This document shows, one piece after another, positions 1 to 13,132 of a stretch of 41,981 nucleotides of DNA. The stretch is taken from contig WELB01000033.1 of NCBI GenBank assembly GCA_009602725.1, forward strand, positions 142,011 to 183,991. Reading direction: 5' to 3'. A program made the translations under genes and the position numbers. Positions within the stretch are counted from its first letter, which is position 1. Each line of letters starts with the position of its first letter. Source of the DNA: Spirogloea muscicola. Taxonomy: Eukaryota; Streptophyta; Zygnematophyceae; Spirogloeales; Spirogloeaceae. The notes beneath the pieces were generated by a model. That model did no database searches. It saw only the letters and a program-made list of their open reading frames with translations, and was not told the origin of the DNA.

Positions 1-649
<649 letters not shown>

Positions 650-3600
650 ATGTCGCCGCCGAAGAAGATGGTCGCGGTGCCGATCCTGGAGGCCGGCGTC
701 CGTCGGTGGGACGCGAGCGAGGCGGCCCGGCGGTCGGCCGCCCCGTCGTTCTCCTTTGCCGACGCTGCCACGAGGGAGGCGGAGCTGCCGGACATGGCGG
801 CGGGTGATGTTGGCCTCGACCTCGGTGCGGCGAGCGTGCCCCACTGCCGGCTCGAGAATGGGCAGCAGGTCGTCACGATCAAGGTCAGTCGTCCTTCTCT
901 CAGCAGCAGCAGTGGCCGCCCTTCCGGTGGAGGCCGCTGCGACCCCCATGAGAGGTCGCCTGAGAGCTTGCTGATGCTGGAAGTGGAGCTACGCACCTCG
1001 CCTGGCAGCTCCCGGCAGGGACGTCCTTCTACGGCACTGGCGAGACCGGCGGCTCGCTCGAGCGCACCGGCCGGCGGGTCAGGCTCGTCCCCCCTCCTTG
1101 ACCCTTATCCAGCTTGCTGGATTCGCCTTTTGATAGGGCCAGCTTTGCAGTCTGCAAGAGCTCGGTTCCTAAACCCTTGGTATTTGCCATCTGGTATTTA
1201 GGCATCAGTTAGCGACCTTCATGTGTTGACCCGTGGTTACTGAGCAATACGCAGTGGGTAACTTACGTTATTATATTTGCTTGCTGTTGTGATTGGCCTT
1301 CCCAAACCCCTCCCCTGCACGCTGCTGTCATTGCGCAGATTGTTGGGTGGAACACCGATGCGTGGGGTTACGGCCGCAGCACGTCGTCCCTGTACCAGTC
1401 GCACCCCTGGGTGCTCGCCGTGCTACCTGATGGCTCCGTGCTCGGCGTGCTCGCAGATACGACGCGGCGTGTGGAGGTCGGTCATGGCCGAGCCGAGCCG
1501 ACGATGCTTCATCTGCTGCTTCCGACTCAGCTCCTGTTGCCCACATTGGTGGCCAACCGCCAATGGAGCTCTCTCACTGGTAGCCCCTCTTGGGCCGGGC
1601 AGGTGGACCTGCGCAAGGAGGGCGTCATCCGCTTCGCCGCACCGGGAGCATACCCTGTCGTCACGTTCGGGCCCTTCTCAACACCCGAGGCCGTCCTGAC
1701 CTCCCTCTCGCACGCCATAGGTATGTATAAACACTGAGAAGCCAACTCATCAAATCACCGCGCCGAGGTCAAGTCGTGAGTCACGCCTTGAGTTGACAGT
1801 GCCAAGGGTTTTGAGCAATATTGGCTGCCCCCCTCGACCCTCTCTTAAGATGCTTATTCTCTTCGAATAGGTTGCCCCTTCTCCTCAGAACCGCATCCAT
1901 GCCTCACACTCTTTTGGCCCTTGCGCTGGGTTGGTCGCCTGCGAAACCGAAACCCTAAACCTAATTCCTAAATCTGCGACGCAGGTGAGATGCCCATGCC
2001 CGCCAAGTGGACGCTGGGTTACCACCAGTGCCGCTGGAGTTATGAGACTGCTGACAGGGTCCTAGAGGTACTGCCGCTGGCGCAGCGCGGGTCGCGCCCT
2101 CTCCTCCTCTCCAGCATCTCCTTGTCTAGAGTCCTCCAGGTGGTGCACGCCTCTTTGATGCAGGCGCCTGAGCAATGGCCAGGCTGCCGCGGCCCTTGCT
2201 TCACACAGGGACTCTGTTCATGCCCCCCCGGTGGTCGCTCGGGTTCCACCAGTGTCGCTTTAGCTATGAGCCAGACTCGCAGGTCCGCAAGGTGCGTACG
2301 TACGTATGTCGGACCAAGGCGAGAGTTGGCAAGGCAAGAGTCGGCCTGATCGCATGGGCTGTGGCGCACACCTGCATCCTGCGAGAGCCTTAGCTTTCCC
2401 GAGCCCCTGGTTGCTGACTTGCTGGGAGGATCCAATTGGCTTTTGTTACTGGGCAATGTTTGCCCTTTCATTACCGCCTTATTGGGTTCCAGAATATGTT
2501 TCAACAAAAGTTGTGGGCTTGAAGTGCAGACTTGCCAGTCACTGTCCATAAGGCTGAGGTGCCCTGGTGCAGGTTGCGCGGGAGTTCCGTGAGCGGCGGA
2601 TACCTTGCGATGTCATATGGATGGACATTGACTACATGGATGGCTTCCGCTGCTTCACTTTTGACCCAGTGAGCGGCCCGCCTCCAGTCTTGCCAGCTGA
2701 TTTTGACTAAGTCTAGCTTGCTTGACAGCCATGGTTGCCCTGGTCTTAGGTCCAATTCAAGGCTGTCTTGCTGCTCCATGTCTGGTTGTAGTTTGTGCCA
2801 AAGACACGTTTCTGGTATGGCTTCTCACAAGCCGGCCATGGATGGCAAGGCTAAGGCTTCACAGCCGCTGTCCTTACTTGCGTGCAGCTTCAGGGTACTT
2901 ATAGGAAGTTAGAAAGCTTATGATAGTGATATTCCTTATTCTACCTGTAAACTTTAGAGCCATGTGTGATTGAGTAGCTGCTTGACTTGGCACTTGCAGA
3001 AGAAGTTCCCAGACCCCGAGGGCCTGGCTGCGGACTTGCACGCGCAGGGCTTTAAGGCGGTGTGGATGATTGACCCTGGAATTGCACGCGACGAGGGCTA
3101 CTCAGTGTTCCGTCAGGGCACCGAGCAGGACGTCTGGGTGCAGCGTGCCAATGGCCAGCCGTTTGTGGGTAAGGGCTACAGTGGCTGACTTGACTGCCTT
3201 TGTGGAGAATGAATTCTGGAGACTAGGTGCTGTAAGTGATGGGTCAGTAGGTCATTCTCACTGTTTTTTATTGTTATTTTGTATGGGAAGATGCTTGCGC
3301 CCTTCAGTAACCTGAATCTTTGAACACCCTATATTCATTGCCATCAAACTCGTACTGAAAGGCTTCCATCATTTGTTACAAGAAGAATCTTATTACTGGG
3401 ATTGAGCACATTCTACAAGTCTCTTTTATGATTATGGTGCAGGTAATGTGTGGCCCGGCCCATGCGTATTCCCAGATTACACAGCTGAGCGCGTGAGAAA
3501 GTGGTGGGCCGATCTCATCTGCAAATTCAGCTCCAGGGGAGTCGATGGCATCTGGAACGACATGAACGAGCCAGCCGTGTTCAATGTGAGTTACCACCAC

Positions 3601-6600
3601 CCTACACGCCCTTGTCCTCTCTCCTGATTTACAACCTGCGCCCCCCATGTATATTTCTACTACTATCTGATTGCAGTGCTGAAAACAAGCAGGGTTAGTG
3701 GGGCTTTGGGGCTTCGGGGTTTCGGGATAGCATTCTGCACATGAATGTTCTTTTTCCAAAGATCCAAATCAGGGAGTAAACATGTTCCCTGAAAGAAGAA
3801 TCACTCCACTTAATAGCACCTCTGAAATAGCCATTCATACAAACTTATTCACTGATTTTTATGGCTCCACTTATCCTATGAACAATTGAAATGAAAGTGG
3901 AAGTAAGCTGTCTGTCTGAGAGGAGAGGTTGAAGGTGGGTGGCGAGGTCGGCAATCTCACAATCATAGTACTACCTTGCAACACTGGCTGGTCATATTGA
4001 AGTCCCTCGGCCTGTCCTTGTCCAGACGATCTCCAAGACAATGCCTGAGAACAACGTCCACCGTGGGGACAAGGAGCTTGGTGGCAAGCAGAGTCACGCC
4101 CACTATCACAATGTGAGCTTAAGCTATGCTTGGTTACCGTGCACCTTATTTGGCTTGTGTTGTCGTACTTGTCTAAGTTCCAGTCGAGGTGAGGTCAGCA
4201 AAGGTCAAGATAGCAGATTGGCGCATGTCTAGAAGATGCTGTCATGTGGTCAGATGGACTCTAGGTGTCAGCCGTACATTGTAGGCTCTAAATTTCAGGT
4301 CTGGGCCAGGTAACTCGAGCTAAGCTGCAGCTGGTCGTTGTCCTGACTAGCCTGTATCGCTGTTCTTGCGCTCGATATGCAGGTGTATGGCATGCTGATG
4401 GCGCGGTCCACCTTTGAGGGCATGCGATTAGCAGATCCAGACCGCCGCCCCTTTGTGCTGACCCGCGCGGCATACATTGGTAGCCAGCGGTATGCTGCGA
4501 CGTGGACGGGCGACAATCTCGCCTCTTGGGAGCACCTGCACATGTCCATCGCCATGGGCCTCAATCTTGTATGTACTTGTGATACTCGCACATGCATTGC
4601 TCAATGTGGCAATGCAGCTGGTGGCTACATTGTCAGACAATCGTCAGAATTGCCTACCTCGTAGCCTTACTTCCACAAGACAAAAGCCTGAAGCTTGGAT
4701 AGTAGCAGTACCTAGAGCTTGTTCTAGGTCTTGATTCCTTTCACTTCTTTTGAGATGCTTCTGAGAGCGTCGCTTTTACAGAGACACAGTTGCTTGCACA
4801 GTACTACGGAGAACTATTTCTGCACTTGTTTCCATTATTTGCTTTTCTTCTCTAGTCAAACTTGACACCACTTGTCACCCTTTTGTATCACTGCCCGTGC
4901 AAGGTACAACAGATCCACAAGGTTCTGATGCACTAAGCTGTGACCTGAGGTGTACTACAGGGTCTCAGTGGACAACCCTTCTCTGGGCCAGACATTGGCG
5001 GCTTCGCAGGAGACTCAACGCCCCGTCTTTTTGCCAGGTCAGCCTCGACTAGGGGATATAAGAGAGAGTGGCCACTCCAGGCACTCTGGTATCAGCTATC
5101 ATAGATACCGGACTGCGCAAGCCATATGACAGCTTGTGTCCATGGCAGGAAACAGTGATGTTCAGGAAGTCTTTCCTAGGCCTTACTCAAGCAGCTCTAG
5201 CATGTCAGGTGGATGGGCATTGGAGCGTTGCTTCCTTTCTCCAGAGGTCACTCTGAGCAAGGCACCTCGCACCATGAGCCCTGGTGCTTTGGGGAGGAGG
5301 TAAGCTTGCTTGGCCTGGTTCTGATTATGGTCTTTGCCGGCACAGCTGTGCCCAGACTTTGACTGCATCTATGACCAAGTAGTTACAGGCACACATGTGA
5401 AAGAGGCTTCATATCTAACTTGCCAGGGCATGCCATTGACTTTGTCATATCAATCAGAGGGTACTGTGATGAAGTCTTTGGATTCTGAGATCGTGACAGC
5501 TATCGAGCCCCTGTCCTTGATAGTGGGTTGCCATCATTGGCTCTTGGCTTGTGTGTTCCTTTTAGCGATGAAGCCAGCCAAAATCAGATCCACAGGAGGA
5601 AGGTGAGGTACCATTCCTCAATGAGCTGCTTTCTTTATGTCTTGTGGGAGCATTTTATCCCACTGCGCAAAAGTAGAAGCGTTGATCAAAGTGGGATACG
5701 ATGCTTCCACAGACATAAAGAAAGTAGCTCATCCAGGAATGCTACATCGTCTTCCTCCTGTAGATCTTATTGTGACTGGCCTCCCTTTCTGATGGGGCTG
5801 ATGAGGTTCAGAACAGCAGGTGCATGTTGACATTATTATTTCCTGATCTACAACAAGTTCTGCATCATACTGTGCATCCCATCTAGTGCGAAAATGTTTC
5901 CCGGGCGGCCTTGCTGAGGAGATACCGCCTGCTGCCACACTTTTACACCCTCTTTTACAAAGCTCACACCACAGGAGTACCAGTGATGACTCCAGTCTTC
6001 TTTGCAGGTGTGCATTTGCAGACCAAAGTCCACTGCTGAACTTTTATTGTCTACTTCTCAGGATACTTGCAGCTGTCCCGCTGTTAGTAATTATCAAAGT
6101 CCAAGTCTAATTCGTCACCACAGAAGTATGATAAAAGGTGCTCTGAGAGGGTCTGTATCACAAAATGTCAGCTATTATGTGAAGGTCTGGTGGGTGCTGT
6201 GGCACCAGTGCTGGGTATGTAGCCTTCTTGTAAGAGCTCTTTGTCTGGGCAATCTATGATGCAGACCCAAAGGATCCAAAACTGAGGGAGATTGAGGACT
6301 GTTTCCTCCTAGGCAACCTCCTTGTGGCAGCAAGGTGACCACTCCACTTAAACGCTTCAATAATGCAAATATGTGACTAAAACGGCAGACCTCGCATTCA
6401 TGCAATCAACCTGAAAAACCGTGTGGCAATATGGTCCATTCCTCGTATATGCACACTACTCATTAGGCACATGGCTCGGTCCTAATAATCGGCTTATGTC
6501 TTGCAGCACTGATAAGCGACGAGCAGCTGAGCCAGGCTCTGTGGTGCTGCCTGCGGGCATATGGCAACGCTTTCACTTTGACGACAGTCACCCGGTAATA

Positions 6601-9341
6601 AGCTGCAGCCCACATGTATGCCACTCTAAATGGGTGCCCAGGTGTTGGTCAAGCTGGTCTTCATTGGTTTGGTGTTTTGAGTGTGCACTTGCTTAGAGCT
6701 GTTTCTCTTATTGCTTGTTTCCTGTTATAGGACCTTCCACTTCTCTATTTGCGAGGGGGCTCCATTGTCCCCACTGGGCCACCCCATCAAAGCGTCACAG
6801 AGTGCTCACCCGAGGATCCAGTTACGCTTTTGATTGCACTAGACTCTCAAGGTGATGACACTGTGTTTCTTCTTATTCTACTGCAGTCCTCAGCTTGTGT
6901 GGACTGGCCACTGTTCAATCATATGCTAGTGTTATGATAATCAGTGTTGAGGTTACGGGAAGCAACTTGCACGCGTAATAGTAGGTTGTGAAGCTGGTGG
7001 ACCAGATCAGCACACGCCGATAATTGGCCTTCTACTACATGAAATGCGTAATTGAACCCAATTATTGGTCTCAGGCAAGGCTGAGGGCCAGCTCTTTGAG
7101 GACAGTGGTGACGGTTATGGTTTCCAAAAGGGCAAGTACCTGCTTACCACCTACAGCGCCGCTGAGGAAGGCGGGCAGCTCCATATCTCCGTCAAAGCCG
7201 TTGAGGGCTCACTCCAGCGGCCCAGGAGGGCGCTTCGAGCTTGCCTTCTCCTTGGGGAATGCACGCAGGTTCATATCTACTTTGTCACTTGCCGAGGATA
7301 ATATAGATCAAGTCCTACCATTATATGAGGTTCTAGATGATGTCCAATCTTTGCTAGGGCCTGTCAGCAGACCAGAAGCCATGCATGCAGATTGCTTTTG
7401 CACATCTTGTGGGTCGACAAGGGCATGGGTCTAGTGCTTAGCCTCCACTCGTGAATGCTACTCGTGGATGCTATTTGCTGTTATCGGTTTCAACTATGCA
7501 ACTTACAGACAATGGTGCACCCTCCGTGCTTGTGGTCGTCCTTGCAGGTAGAAGCTGAAGGGGTGGATGGGGAGCCTCTTGTGATGAAGTTGCCCGACAA
7601 GAACGAGACTGAGACGATGGTGACCAGCACAAAGGAGATGCTCCAGCATGCTGGTGTGTCTCAGTTTTCCTGTGGTAATGAATAGCCTGTGAAAGCTCTC
7701 AAAAAGAAGTCATATCTATAAGCCTAATTATAATTTTCTATTATCACATTGGTAGTTAGCCCTGTGTAATTTGACAAACGTCTGAACGCCTCCTTGTACA
7801 AACTTCAGTGAATGGCAGAGGTTTGGAGGACGACGAGAGCAGGGAGGAGCAGCTTGAGCAGGAGCCAGAATTCAAGACATTTGTGGAGCTGGCCGCCGGT
7901 GACTGGCTGGCCAAGGTGGCGCCCTGGATTGGTGGCAGGATCATCTCGCTCATCCACGCTCCAACAGGTTCTTCCAAATATCAGTCAGTCATGGACGTTC
8001 CTTCTCTTCTTCGAGCTATTTTACGAATTATGCTGCTTCCACAGGAGAGCACTCCCAGGTGCGATCAAGGTTATCGTCTCATGCAAGTAGCGTACTTTTG
8101 TGTCAGGGAGAGAATGGCTGGAGGCGAAGCTGGAGCAAGGGGGCTACGAAGAGTACAGCGGGCCTGAGTACCGAGCAGTCGGCTGCACAGAGCCGTACGA
8201 GGTCGTCAAGTGGGTTGCCAGCCCTTGGCATTTGACATTGGAATGCCTATTCAATGAAGTTAGCATCGTTGTGTGGGGCTCACCATTAGCCACTGAAGCT
8301 CCTGGAGTGAAAAGTGCAGAGAGATTCCATCGCAGTGATTGTAAAGCAGGAACAGTTCATCTTGCAGCTGGGTTTCTTTACCGCCATGGCTTAGTATATA
8401 CTGCCGTTGGCTCTGGGCTGCCAAGCAGGAGGACGACGACGCCGAAGGGCGTGGACAGCAGTGTGACCATGGAGGGCGACATTGGCGGGGGCCTGGTGCT
8501 GCTGAGGACCATCCAAGTGCCATCGGACGACCTCCACAGGCTCTGCATCTCGTCGAGCATCGAGGCGCGTGCCATTGGGGCCGGCGCAGGCGGCTTCTCT
8601 CGGTGACTGACCTTCCCTGCAGCTCCAATCCGCTTGGCATCATGGGCAGACTACTGCTCTGAGTCTGATCATGACTTCCTAGACGCAGGACCTCCTGTGA
8701 AAAACAAGTCTACGTGGGCGCCCTTATCTCCAGGCTAGTTGACGTGATTTGCGGCTATGGCATACCCTGCCACCTCTCAGACTTCAGCAGTCAGCTCAAG
8801 AGACACACTCATTGCCTAATTGACTGCTCCATTTCGTTTGGCTTCGCGGGTTTGCAGGCCTGTGTGCCTGCGTGCGCACCCATCCTTTAAGCTGCCCCAC
8901 ACAGCAGCTGCGGTGGTGCGCTTCACGGCAATCGATGGCAGCACCCACGAGCTGCGGGCGGAGTTTGGGGAGGCGGTCCTCAAGGGCACAGATCGCCCCA
9001 ATGGTACCCTCTTTCGACTGTCTCTACTTGTATACGCGCATTTGATTGCTTACAATATCCAGGCATCACATCAGTTGCTGGATCACCTGCACAATTGCAC
9101 TTGATGAGCAAATAATGGGACTTAGTGCCGTGCAGGCGAATGGATGCTGGTGGACCTCGCCGAGGGTGCAGCCATTGTGAGCAGGTTCGACGTCGGCGAG
9201 GTGGAGGCGTGCATGGTGCACTGGGGCGGCGGCTACTGCAACCTGGAGCTCTGGTCGCCCGAGCGGCCCGTCTCCAAGGACACGCCGCTGCACGTTGCAC
9301 ACTCCTACGAGGCCCACCGGGTTGCCAAGCTCGTGGAGTAG
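650..9341 (+). CDS. HGL1: GH31 alpha-glucosidase, plant HGL1 (heteroglycan glucosidase 1) type
   Basis: Hydrolyses alpha-linked glucose residues by family analogy; the Arabidopsis relative is heteroglycan glucosidase 1. Exons: 650-883, 1009-1077, 1339-1476, 1603-1720, 1985-2067 or 2209-2291, 2573-2668, 3000-3168, 3443-3585, 4026-4112, 4383-4568, 4961-5037, 5209-5299, 5887-6007, 6265-6334, 6507-6594, 6731-6851, 7075-7268, 7548-7653, 7809-7967, 8107-8209, 8429-8602, 8858-9003, 9136-9341. All phases join, giving about 992 aa, close to the plant protein. Landmarks are WNTDAWGYG, HQCRWSY, VIWMDIDYMDGF, the nucleophile Asp in GIWNDMNEP, the acid/base Asp in ATWTGDN, and GPDIGGFAG. The start at 650 is chosen because MVAVPILEAG aligns near the family N-terminus. 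Convergent with the RRM gene downstream. The gene looks intact; its oddity is the duplicated fifth exon. Confidence 0.93.
1202..1245 (+). repeat. fragment matching 30989-31030, possible LINE ORF tail, in HGL1 intron 2
   Basis: About 43 nt are nearly identical to 30989-31030. One frame reads VSDLHVLTRGY followed by a stop, like the C-termini of the two LINE ORF pieces (SYSDLLLLTRGH and VYTDLLLLTRAY). It is probably a 5'-truncated copy, although the match is short. Confidence 0.45.
1985..2067 (+). other. HGL1: alternative exon 5a of the HGL1-like gene
   Basis: An 83-nt exon flanked by AG and GT, with entry phase 1 and exit phase 0. It encodes MPMPAKWTLGYHQCRWSYET and then ADRVLE. It carries the usual Trp of the GH31 HQCRW motif. 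It has the same length and phases as exon 5b, so only one of the two can be used if the frame is to be kept. Confidence 0.8.
2209..2291 (+). other. HGL1: alternative exon 5b of the HGL1-like gene
   Basis: An 83-nt exon flanked by CACAG and GTGCGT, with the same entry and exit phases as exon 5a. It encodes TLFMPPRWSLGFHQCRFSYE and then PDSQVRK. By my alignment 13 of 27 codons match exon 5a, and the Trp of HQCRW is Phe here. The reading frame and both splice sites are intact, which argues against a decayed duplicate. Confidence 0.75.
5573..5783. mobile_element. MITE-like foldback element in HGL1 intron 12
   Basis: Two arms of roughly 85-100 bp face each other. The left arm runs from about 5573 and the right arm ends near 5783; they share ACAGGAGGAAG, CATTCCT, GAGCT, TTTCTTTATGTCT and TATCCCACT in the same order, about 85% identical by eye. 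No coding capacity. The size and long terminal inverted repeats fit a non-autonomous DNA element. I could not identify a target-site duplication. Confidence 0.7.
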
Positions 9342-10230
9342 CCTGCCGTCTCTGCTCCATTGTCACTTGATTCCATGTTCACAGCTGCGAACCTTTCCTC
9401 AGATATTGAGCACCATAGTCTGATCCTTAGCGCCTGTGCGTAGACTACGACGGCAGCTTTTGCACCTCAAGTATTTTCTCATGTTGGCCTGATTATTGGC
9501 CACTATGCTGGCATTCAGCATTGTGCGCAGTTGACAATCACTGAGCACTCGTGCAGACTGCTCACTCTCCTTACTGCAGGGGGCTACGACTGGCGCTCAT
9601 GCTCCTTCTCGAGCACGACAGCCCAGTCGGCCCCAATGATCTGGCTATATACCGTCGTCGAGGGTTTGAGTGTGTTGCACTCTTGACCTGGAGTGGGTGC
9701 CATCTACAGCAGCAAATGCACTCGCAGTGGGTACACATATGTTGGCAGGGAAAATCTCTAGCGTATCTGCTTAAACAACTTGTCAGATGAGCTAGCATTC
9801 ACGTCTACCTACCTCTCAACACCGCAAAAGTAAAGCGGGGTGCAGATATAGGGACTTGGCACTTAGCAGGGATGTAGCAGGGACACCAGTGACAGGATTT
9901 CATGGAGGCTGGCCATTATGCGGTCTCATTAAGGTCAAGCCGCGCGGCCTCTGGACTGCTGCCATGGAGCTGAAAGGACAGCAGATGTTCAAGCCGCAAC
10001 TTGGCAGCCTAGCTGCACAGATTGCCTAATGGACATCTCCTACACATTCATGATTCCACCTTCAGGAGACGCTACCTATGTAAACCCTACCCACAGTTGG
10101 AATCTTGACGTCACTGACACGAATTTTCCAAATTCATAAGTCTTTCTTTCTTAGGATAGGGCACACACCCCCACACTTCTCAACCTGCCAAATGTGGCTC
10201 TACCACCTTGAGAACTGTGGGGATTGATAA
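9342..10230. other. convergent intergenic region with two 3' ends
   Basis: This lies between the stop codons of the plus-strand HGL1-like gene and the minus-strand RRM gene. No convincing exon, repeat or RNA gene is visible. It presumably holds both 3' UTRs. Confidence 0.6.
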
Positions 10231-13132
10231 TCACGTTGAGATGCGATCTGCACTGCTCACGGTTTCCTTGACAGACTGGAGCTCACGCGGGTGTTGGTGC
10301 TGCTGTGATGGCCGCGACTGCTGTCTCGAGGACATTGCATTAGCTGGCAGCTGCAAGACAGGGTTGACATCTGCCATCTGATGGAAGTCTGCAAACTGTA
10401 TAATCCTGTCATCTTGCCACGTACCAAGAACTTCCAACGGTCCTGTTGGGCTTGCATCTCTTCCGTGGTTGTGTAAGCCCATCTGCACCTGTGATGGGCC
10501 GCTGCATGTTGGAGGTAGTGTGTAACCACTTCCCAGCATCATTGGAGCTGTCGGCCAATAAGCCATTGGTACGAAGCCTTGTCCTGTGTCATATATGCCC
10601 ATTTGCACGCCATAGCTTCCCTGCAGGAAAGGGTTGGCCGACAAGCAGCGCTCCGAGCCGGCCTGGATCTCCACAGGTGCATGGAGACCAGGTTGACCTG
10701 CGACATAAGGCTGAGGTATTCTATATACAGGAGGGCTTACGGTCTGCCCATAGCCTTCTGCGGGACATTTTCAACCATGGGGTCAGTTCACCTCTTTCAT
10801 ATGTATCAGCCATGCAATTTTCAGGTGATGCTGCCAAAGTGCCTGCAACTGTTGCTTCAGCAGAAAGTGCCTGAGCTTGATTCCACTACCAGGTCAGGGT
10901 TGCATTTACCTGCAAGGTTTTGTGTCGGAGACAATCTCCCTGAGAAATCTGGAGTTTGCCTCCTGGGTAGTGCAACAGATCGCCGCGGCTCAGCTTTTTT
11001 GACTTCCACCCCCTTTCCCCCAATCTCCTGTACACTGCAGGAAGAAGTTTGCGGAAATGTCATTCCAGCTCCAAGACAGACCTAGCTAGCTGCATGCTGA
11101 CAAGTTGCTGGTCAAGGTAGTGATTGCGATTGAGAATCTTGCAAACGAATATTTTGTTGATGCATGGCAAGCTGTGAAGCTCATCTCCTTTCCTGTTCAT
11201 ACCTTCCAGCAAGCAAGGCCCTTGCTGCAGCTTGCTCTGTCTCAAAGGTGATGAAAGCGAAGCCTCGTGACCTTTGGGTCTCCCTATCTCGTAGGACCTG
11301 GGCTTCCAGGACCTGGACGATAACGTGTGGTGATCAACTATTGAGAGTTGAAATGCTTCTCTACTAATTGGTATGTTCTGAATTATCTTCTCTGTCTGAG
11401 CCACAGTAAAGCCATACATCATGCAATTGCTGAGAACCTTGAAGAGTCTTTTGAGTGACTATTTACCCGACCAAAGCGAGCAAAGTGTAGAACAATAACA
11501 TCTTCAGCGATGTGGTTGGGGAGACCTCCGACGAAGAGCTTTCTCAGTCTTGGCGGTTGTATAGCCCTTGCCTGTGTGGTCACATGACAATGATACTCAG
11601 TCTTTCTGAAAATTCACACTCATCAGGCAGGTGAATGGAGCGGTCAAGGAACTGCATGCATCAAGGCAGCTTTCTGTGAGAGCTTGTAGGCCCCAGAGCT
11701 TGCACCTGCTGCATTCTAAGCGCAGCATCTCGTGGGACAGGGAGTTTCACTTCGACCATCCTGCACCGGGAGATCCAGATCATCATACTTGGGCGGCAGC
11801 AAGCATTCATAAGAGCTATGCCCGGCAGTATGTCTAGGGTGAAGAGGACATCAATGTTTGGTTGTTCAATTGACACAGGGACTTCTCAGGCAGTAACACT
11901 TCTCAGATGTACATAGTCGAGGATGGAAAACTTCTATATATCTCTGCGCAAGCTTGCACTGAACAAGTCAGAGCGAAGACCTATGCAAGACACGTTGTTC
12001 CTTACCTTCCCTGGATGATCTGAGGTTGGTGGAGGGCCTCGTCGCTGGAATACTGCTCAAGGAAAGTGACGAAGCCGAATCCCCGAGATCGCCCAGTTGC
12101 ACGATCTTTCACCACGACTGCATGCAAGTGCATGTTAAGTTTACATCTCAACTGATGGCCAGCAGCAAGCACTATGGTATAGTCCTTACAGTAGGCAGTG
12201 GCCGAATGTCTCGGCTCAAAGCAGCACATTCAGGAGCGCGTGAATGTAGACCTACTTTACGATGAACAGCATGCTATCACCAGGATCTGACAATATGACG
12301 GCCGCATAATGTCAGGATGCTGTCAAATTTGGCTTGCGGACTTATATTTGTACCTGCATCCGTGATCTCCCCATACTTTGCAAAGTGACGACTCAGATCC
12401 TCAGTGGTTGTCTAACAGCCAGTAAGCATGCAGGCAGCCACGAGGAAACACAGAAAGAGGAGGTGCTGACTAAGGCACCAATTAGGCACAGAAGCTATGT
12501 AAATCAGAGGAAAGCTTGAGGTATAGAGCGGGCGCAGAGGACCCAGAAGACAAGCATGCCATGTCTACCTGCCAGGGGAGCCCTCCTACAAAAATCTTGC
12601 AGTCTTCCACTACACCAACATCTCCAAGCAAGTCTTCACCATTCTCGTGCTTGTGCTGCACGGGGAGGACGTCTGGCTGTACTGACTTTCCAGTTTCTCT
12701 GAGGGACTGTGCACTGTAGGGACAACAAGCGGGCTAAGCATACAGCGGCACAGCATGACGCACGGCAACCAGTGAATGCTGGAGAATGGGGGAGGGGACA
12801 ACAAGCGGGCTAAGCATTCAGCGGCACAGCATGACGTACAGCAAGCAGTGAAGGCTGGAGAATGGGGGTAGCCGAAGTAAGCAGTCAGTATGTATCGTTT
12901 CATTGACTGTTTAGCTACTATGAAGTAGTCTGATGGATGGAAACAGATCAACGATTAAAGCCGTGACCTAGCACCTCGCTGTCAAGGTCGCCAGCAATAG
13001 TTGTTGCTTGCTAGTCAGCTGATAGATGATTAGCTGACGGTTACACAGCAAGTGGCAACATGTCGGCTCTCACCACGTTTCGCCACTTTGCACTTGCAGT
13101 TGCGCTCCTGTCGCAGAATTGGCATCTTCCAT
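10231..13132 (-). CDS. two-RRM RNA-binding protein, hnRNP A/B or Musashi-like
   Basis: Likely a nuclear or cytoplasmic mRNA-binding protein; its target is unknown. Exons on the minus strand: 13132-13074, 12713-12569, 12411-12354, 12117-12006, 11760-11706, 11571-11467, 11312-11203, 11034-10910, 10757-10231. All phases join, giving about 431 aa. RRM1 has RNP2 KIFVGGLPW and RNP1 RSRGFGFVTF. RRM2 has RNP2 KLFVGGLP and RNP1 RSRGFAFITF. Each RRM ends in a VEVK strand. The C-terminal third is low-complexity and rich in Gln, Pro, Gly and Ser, as in plant hnRNP1-type proteins. The start MEDANSATGAQ is chosen because its donor joins the next exon in phase; it is the least certain part. Confidence 0.88.
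12719..12868. repeat. 76-bp tandem duplication in intron 1 of the RRM gene
   Basis: Two head-to-tail copies with a period of 76 bp, starting GACAACAAGCGGGCTAAGCA at 12721 and again at 12797. They differ at only a few positions, so the duplication is recent. No coding meaning is seen. Confidence 0.9.

Noticed and set aside
1985-2291. Exons 5a and 5b both included in one transcript
   Set aside because: Each is 83 nt, so including both shifts the frame of all downstream GH31 exons.
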